This document shows positions 62,301 to 64,000 of a stretch of DNA of 64,000 bases, piece after piece. The stretch is from an uncultured bacterium. Lineage in GTDB: Bacteria; Bacteroidota; Bacteroidia; Bacteroidales; Bacteroidaceae. Position numbers and translations under genes: made by a program. The notes below the pieces were generated by a model that ran no database searches, was not told the origin of the DNA, and saw nothing but the letters and a program-made list of their open reading frames with translations. The first letter of the stretch is position 1. Each line of letters opens with the position of its first letter. The stretch lies in contig CAJMNM010000016.1 in NCBI GenBank assembly GCA_905214795.1, forward strand, positions 1 through 64,000. Reading direction: 5' to 3'.

Positions 62301-63106
62301 ATATCTGTTGTGAAAAGCGTCTTGCAATCAGCGCTGAGACAAATACCTATGGTATTAAAATGCGGCGATACAACTTCTGCCCTAAAACCGGAATCACCCT
62401 TTCCCGTTTCACGGTAACATACAATGCCGCTATTCCATGTCCCGACCCAGAAACAATGATGCAATGTGTCCTCAATCATTTCTATAGGGTCAAAGCCACT
62501 CCATGACACAGTTTGAAAACTATCCGTTTTTCTGTTATAACGCAAAAAACCGTTCCTGCTTTCCAGAATCCACAGCCGCCCGTTACTGTCTTCATAAAAG
62601 CTGTTCACCGTCTTGTACGGATTGTTCGCATTCTCTATGGTATAAGTCTTCACACACTTGCCATTAGTGTCAAAACGTCCGATGATTTTTCCTGTCGCTA
62701 CCCACGTATATCCGTCGGTAGTACTTATCAACGCATCAATCCCTCCTGATGCAAAAGGTTCCGTCTGAAAACATTCAACCTTAAATTTATTGCTTTTCTC
62801 TATGCGACACAGTCCATTCAACGTACCGACCCAGATTGTACCGCCTGTATCTTCCGAAATCTGAGAAACCTGCAAGGAAGGTAATCCTTCGCGCAATACA
62901 TCAATCTGATAACCATTGTCACGACACACACCGCCACCGTCTGTCGCATACCAGATATAGCCATCCCTGTCCTGAATAATCTGATGAACATTACCCACCG
63001 GCATTTGCCGCTGATTAGGCAATGTAATCAGTTTCCACTGTGCTTTCGCTACCCCAGCAAACAACAGCAATACAACCAGACAATAAACCCGTATGATTCG
63101 TTTCAT
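59336..63106 (-). CDS. hybrid two-component system regulator (HTCS)
   Basis: 1256 aa in one chain: signal peptide, a periplasmic two-component-regulator propeller repeat domain (about 25-640), a Y_Y_Y module (650-715), one membrane helix (about 735-755), HisKA with SHELRTPLSL (phospho-His near 777), HATPase_c, a receiver domain with the phospho-Asp in VSDIMMPRMDG (near 1055) and an AraC helix-turn-helix (last 100 residues). Such proteins sense glycan breakdown products and activate adjacent hydrolase genes. The ATG at 63106 is preferred, since the -7 box at 63139-63132 makes a start at 63127 unlikely. Confidence 0.95.
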   Translation of the reverse strand: MKRIIRVYCLVVLLLFAGVAKAQWKLITLPNQRQMPVGNVHQIIQDRDGYIWYATDGGGVCRDNGYQIDVLREGLPSLQVSQISEDTGGTIWVGTLNGLCRIEKSNKFKVECFQTEPFASGGIDALISTTDGYTWVATGKIIGRFDTNGKCVKTYTIENANNPYKTVNSFYEDSNGRLWILESRNGFLRYNRKTDSFQTVSWSGFDPIEMIEDTLHHCFWVGTWNSGIVCYRETGKGDSGFRAEVVSPHFNTIGICLSADCKTLFTTDMSMLRQWNILPDGTLEEDFAIRKQLPEGMNILDKMELDRNGNIWVASYMPHTFILSPEPEKKAADKLSELNRLMLQKTGVRVLPHNIIADGEDLWMWQGRVGLVNYNPELGVRLCPGVGLPHHLSRMEKCSGQSGVWLAQGAGIYRAWRTGESLQLEHVTEIPDGEGIYSIWDSGDGCLWIGTSRSIFRYGLKDRKLVRIKGTDSEVLFLVTDAAGKPYGLTSSMQPVYTALARGNDGTLWWGDSQGYIYRQTNNDTVPKMVYCAAAGETINRICCDSKGHIWALTDQSVNECNPETFAQRTLSATDERLGVDFFRSICTNGDSVYIGSAGNVLRLASSTDLEKTSVVRPPVISAILCDSVMNLPDGISMDIPYVTKVIEIRMTTLDVLSARHIRFAYRIRELSDEWVTLPVGQNTLRLLLPSAGQYTLEARATDRYGVWSKAETLLIMHKLPAWWQTKLAYTVYVLVGLLCLWLAVSRFLSTQKKKHEQQMQEKLTELKFRFFTNISHELRTPLSLIITPLDSMIRKGGNEALRPILRQAEHLLDMINRLLDFRKMETGNEQLELRTGNLTEFVRLEVDAFKPLADGKQIALEVKVPEKDLYYLYDHNKMHHILCNLISNAIKYNRPNGTVSIVLTANPDGSLLLSVHDTGIGIPKSDQAHIFDRFYQAGNHTHETGTGIGLNMTYEYVRLHGGELTVESTENKGSTFVVSLPARSAVVEEDEVLNDISSSADNGAILLLVEDNMEFREFLSGELTTEGYRVIQAADGIEAQERLQANPNIDIIVSDIMMPRMDGVELCRNLKSDIKTSHIPIILLTARSGNESMLEGYDAGADLYLTKPFNIAILQNRIKHLQAQGEKRRQVFLQSVELKSEELAGNDLDRQFITRAVELVEANMTNTDYSVEMFAGDLHTDRTNLYRKLQTLTGQKPTEFIRTIRLKRAAQLLESSNYSISEIVDLCGFSTPSYFAYSFKKMFGKTASEYQKKGK

Positions 63107-63131
63107 AAAAAAGTGACAGTTTTTCATACTA

Positions 63132-63139
63132 CAAAGTTA
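63132..63139 (-). promoter_or_regulatory. -7 box of the HTCS gene
   Basis: TAACTTTG on the minus strand, 26 bp before the chosen start at 63106. Confidence 0.6.
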
Positions 63140-63184
63140 AAAACAAAAATCGGAAAATAAAATGTATATATAGTTGTCAGAAAC

Positions 63185-63213
63185 TACGGTATACCTGTAA
63201 AAGGCATACCGTA
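63185..63213 (-). terminator. hairpin after the right-edge recombinase
   Basis: TACGGTAT (63185-63192) pairs with ATACCGTA (63206-63213), with three more base pairs after one mismatch. The T-run is short, so this is a moderate terminator candidate. Confidence 0.55.
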
Positions 63214-63226
63214 ATTCTGTTTTAGG

Positions 63227-64000
63227 TCATTTACCAAGAGATTTAAACATCTTTGCAATACAACGTTTTTTCTGTTCCATATTGGGATGGACATAAAGGT
63301 TAAGTGTAGTGCTGATGTTTGAGTGGCCCAACAAAACGCTTACTGTTTTATAGTCACAATTACTTTCTATACAACGTGTAGCAAAGCTATGGCGAAGCCC
63401 ATGAAATTTCAACTTTGGAATACCGAGATGCTCCAGCAACCGTTTATAATAATTACGATACGTACGTGGTTCTACAGGAGAAAATTCATTCGTAAGTACA
63501 TAATAATCATTATTCACAATCTTTTTAAGCGGTTTCATCAAAGCAAGCAACTCTTTATTCATGGGAATTTCACGACAAGAATTCTTTGTTTTAGGCGTAT
63601 TGATAACAAGTTCCGTATGTCTCTTTTCACCCTCAATAATATAAATACGCTCTATGGTGCGTTGCACACTGATAGTTCCGGCATCTACATTTATATCACT
63701 CCAGCGAAGAGCACAGACCTCACCTATTCGTAGACCTGTACTTAAACAAATATATATACCAAGATTACGAAATGTAAAATTTTGATGGATGTAATCTAAT
63801 ATTTTCTTATGGTGAGCTACAGTCAATACTTCCAACTCTTTATTCTTTTCGGTTGTAGGATATTTGATATCCCACTCCGAATAACTCATCCATTCACGTT
63901 TTACTCCAAACTTCATCACCATTTTGAGTACAATAAGAATATCTTTCACCGACTTAACCCCCATTCCGCTATTGAGCTTTTGCAAAACAAACGCTTGCAC
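63227..64000 (-). CDS. tyrosine recombinase/integrase, 5' end outside window
   Basis: At least 257 aa, cut by the window edge. The core-binding domain is incomplete. The catalytic domain is complete: TGLRIGE (first Arg), HGLRHSFAT (HxLRH), LLGHSN and the nucleophile Tyr in LNLYVHP. It resembles integrases of phages and integrative elements more than the invertase at 7547. It has the classic His in HxxR. It ends 120 bp from the HTCS start and probably belongs to a mobile element lying to the right. Confidence 0.88.
   Translation of the reverse strand: MQAFVLQKLNSGMGVKSVKDILIVLKMVMKFGVKREWMSYSEWDIKYPTTEKNKELEVLTVAHHKKILDYIHQNFTFRNLGIYICLSTGLRIGEVCALRWSDINVDAGTISVQRTIERIYIIEGEKRHTELVINTPKTKNSCREIPMNKELLALMKPLKKIVNNDYYVLTNEFSPVEPRTYRNYYKRLLEHLGIPKLKFHGLRHSFATRCIESNCDYKTVSVLLGHSNISTTLNLYVHPNMEQKKRCIAKMFKSLGK

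Noticed and set aside
63227..64000. Right-edge integrase as the mover of the sigma/GTPase island
   Set aside because: It is 30 kb from the island border, is separated by ordinary chromosomal operons, and its catalytic type differs from the invertase at 7547.

Overview
The window reads as chromosomal DNA of a Bacteroidales bacterium, probably Bacteroidaceae. The signs are lipoprotein and Sec signal peptides typical of the order, promoters of the Bacteroidetes type (TAnnTTTG at -7), a hybrid two-component system with a periplasmic propeller sensor, GH30 glycosidases, C-terminal sorting-like tails, and a tyrosine recombinase of the Bacteroidetes invertase type. No rRNA, tRNA or CRISPR array was seen.

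Layout. (1) 1-6950 is a left flank with two small lipoproteins, a TonB-dependent receptor with an exported DUF362 protein, a cyclophilin-like lipoprotein, a structured non-coding block at 5635-6149 (a perfect 22-bp terminal inverted repeat, eleven GTGAAGG/CCTTCAC words, a row of about 22-bp repeats ending at a promoter), and an unknown helical protein. (2) 7547-9117 holds a tyrosine recombinase gene followed 46 bp later by a 280-bp segment bounded by perfect 16-bp inverted repeats. The segment carries one consensus -7 box that points outward to the left. It is an invertible promoter, drawn here in the OFF orientation for everything to its right. (3) 9118-24763 is a tightly packed rightward operon of about 15.6 kb: sigma factor, anti-sigma-like protein, two paralogous coiled-coil proteins (one with Sel1 repeats), a double GTPase, a GTPase with its motifs in permuted order, small amphipathic and membrane proteins, a cytoplasmic GH13 enzyme, four tandem copies of a tiny RRSGC membrane protein, two related small proteins, a radical SAM enzyme, a HExxH metallopeptidase-like protein, a DnaJ-type zinc-finger membrane protein and several unknown membrane or lipoproteins. 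(4) 24885-33629 continues rightward with a DUF1232 protein, a full-length RelA/SpoT homologue, a PP2C phosphatase, a AAA ATPase, two YbjN-like proteins, two unknown membrane proteins, and the decayed remains of a metallophosphoesterase and a von Willebrand A protein.

The parts in (2)-(4) look like one phase-variable accessory island. A local recombinase flips the promoter, the first gene product would be a sigma factor, and the rest resembles a signalling, chaperone and membrane-stress programme (GTPases, nucleotide alarmone enzyme, phosphatase, AAA ATPase, Zn proteins, radical SAM). I do not recognise this combination as a described system. Its function is unknown.

Right flank. 33939-42227 holds a voltage-gated K+ channel, a MarR-controlled EmrAB-TolC-type efflux operon with a clear palindromic operator, a His-rich COG0523 metal GTPase and a FabK/nitronate-monooxygenase-type flavoenzyme. 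42248-63106 is a leftward secreted-hydrolase region: alginate-lyase-like protein, histidine phosphatase (MINPP/phytase type), two DUF4230 proteins, a large zincin-type protein, two GH30 enzymes and the hybrid two-component regulator. Both GH30 promoters share a 31-bp direct-repeat element at exactly the same distance from the -7 box, most likely the regulator's binding site. A second tyrosine recombinase enters from the right edge.
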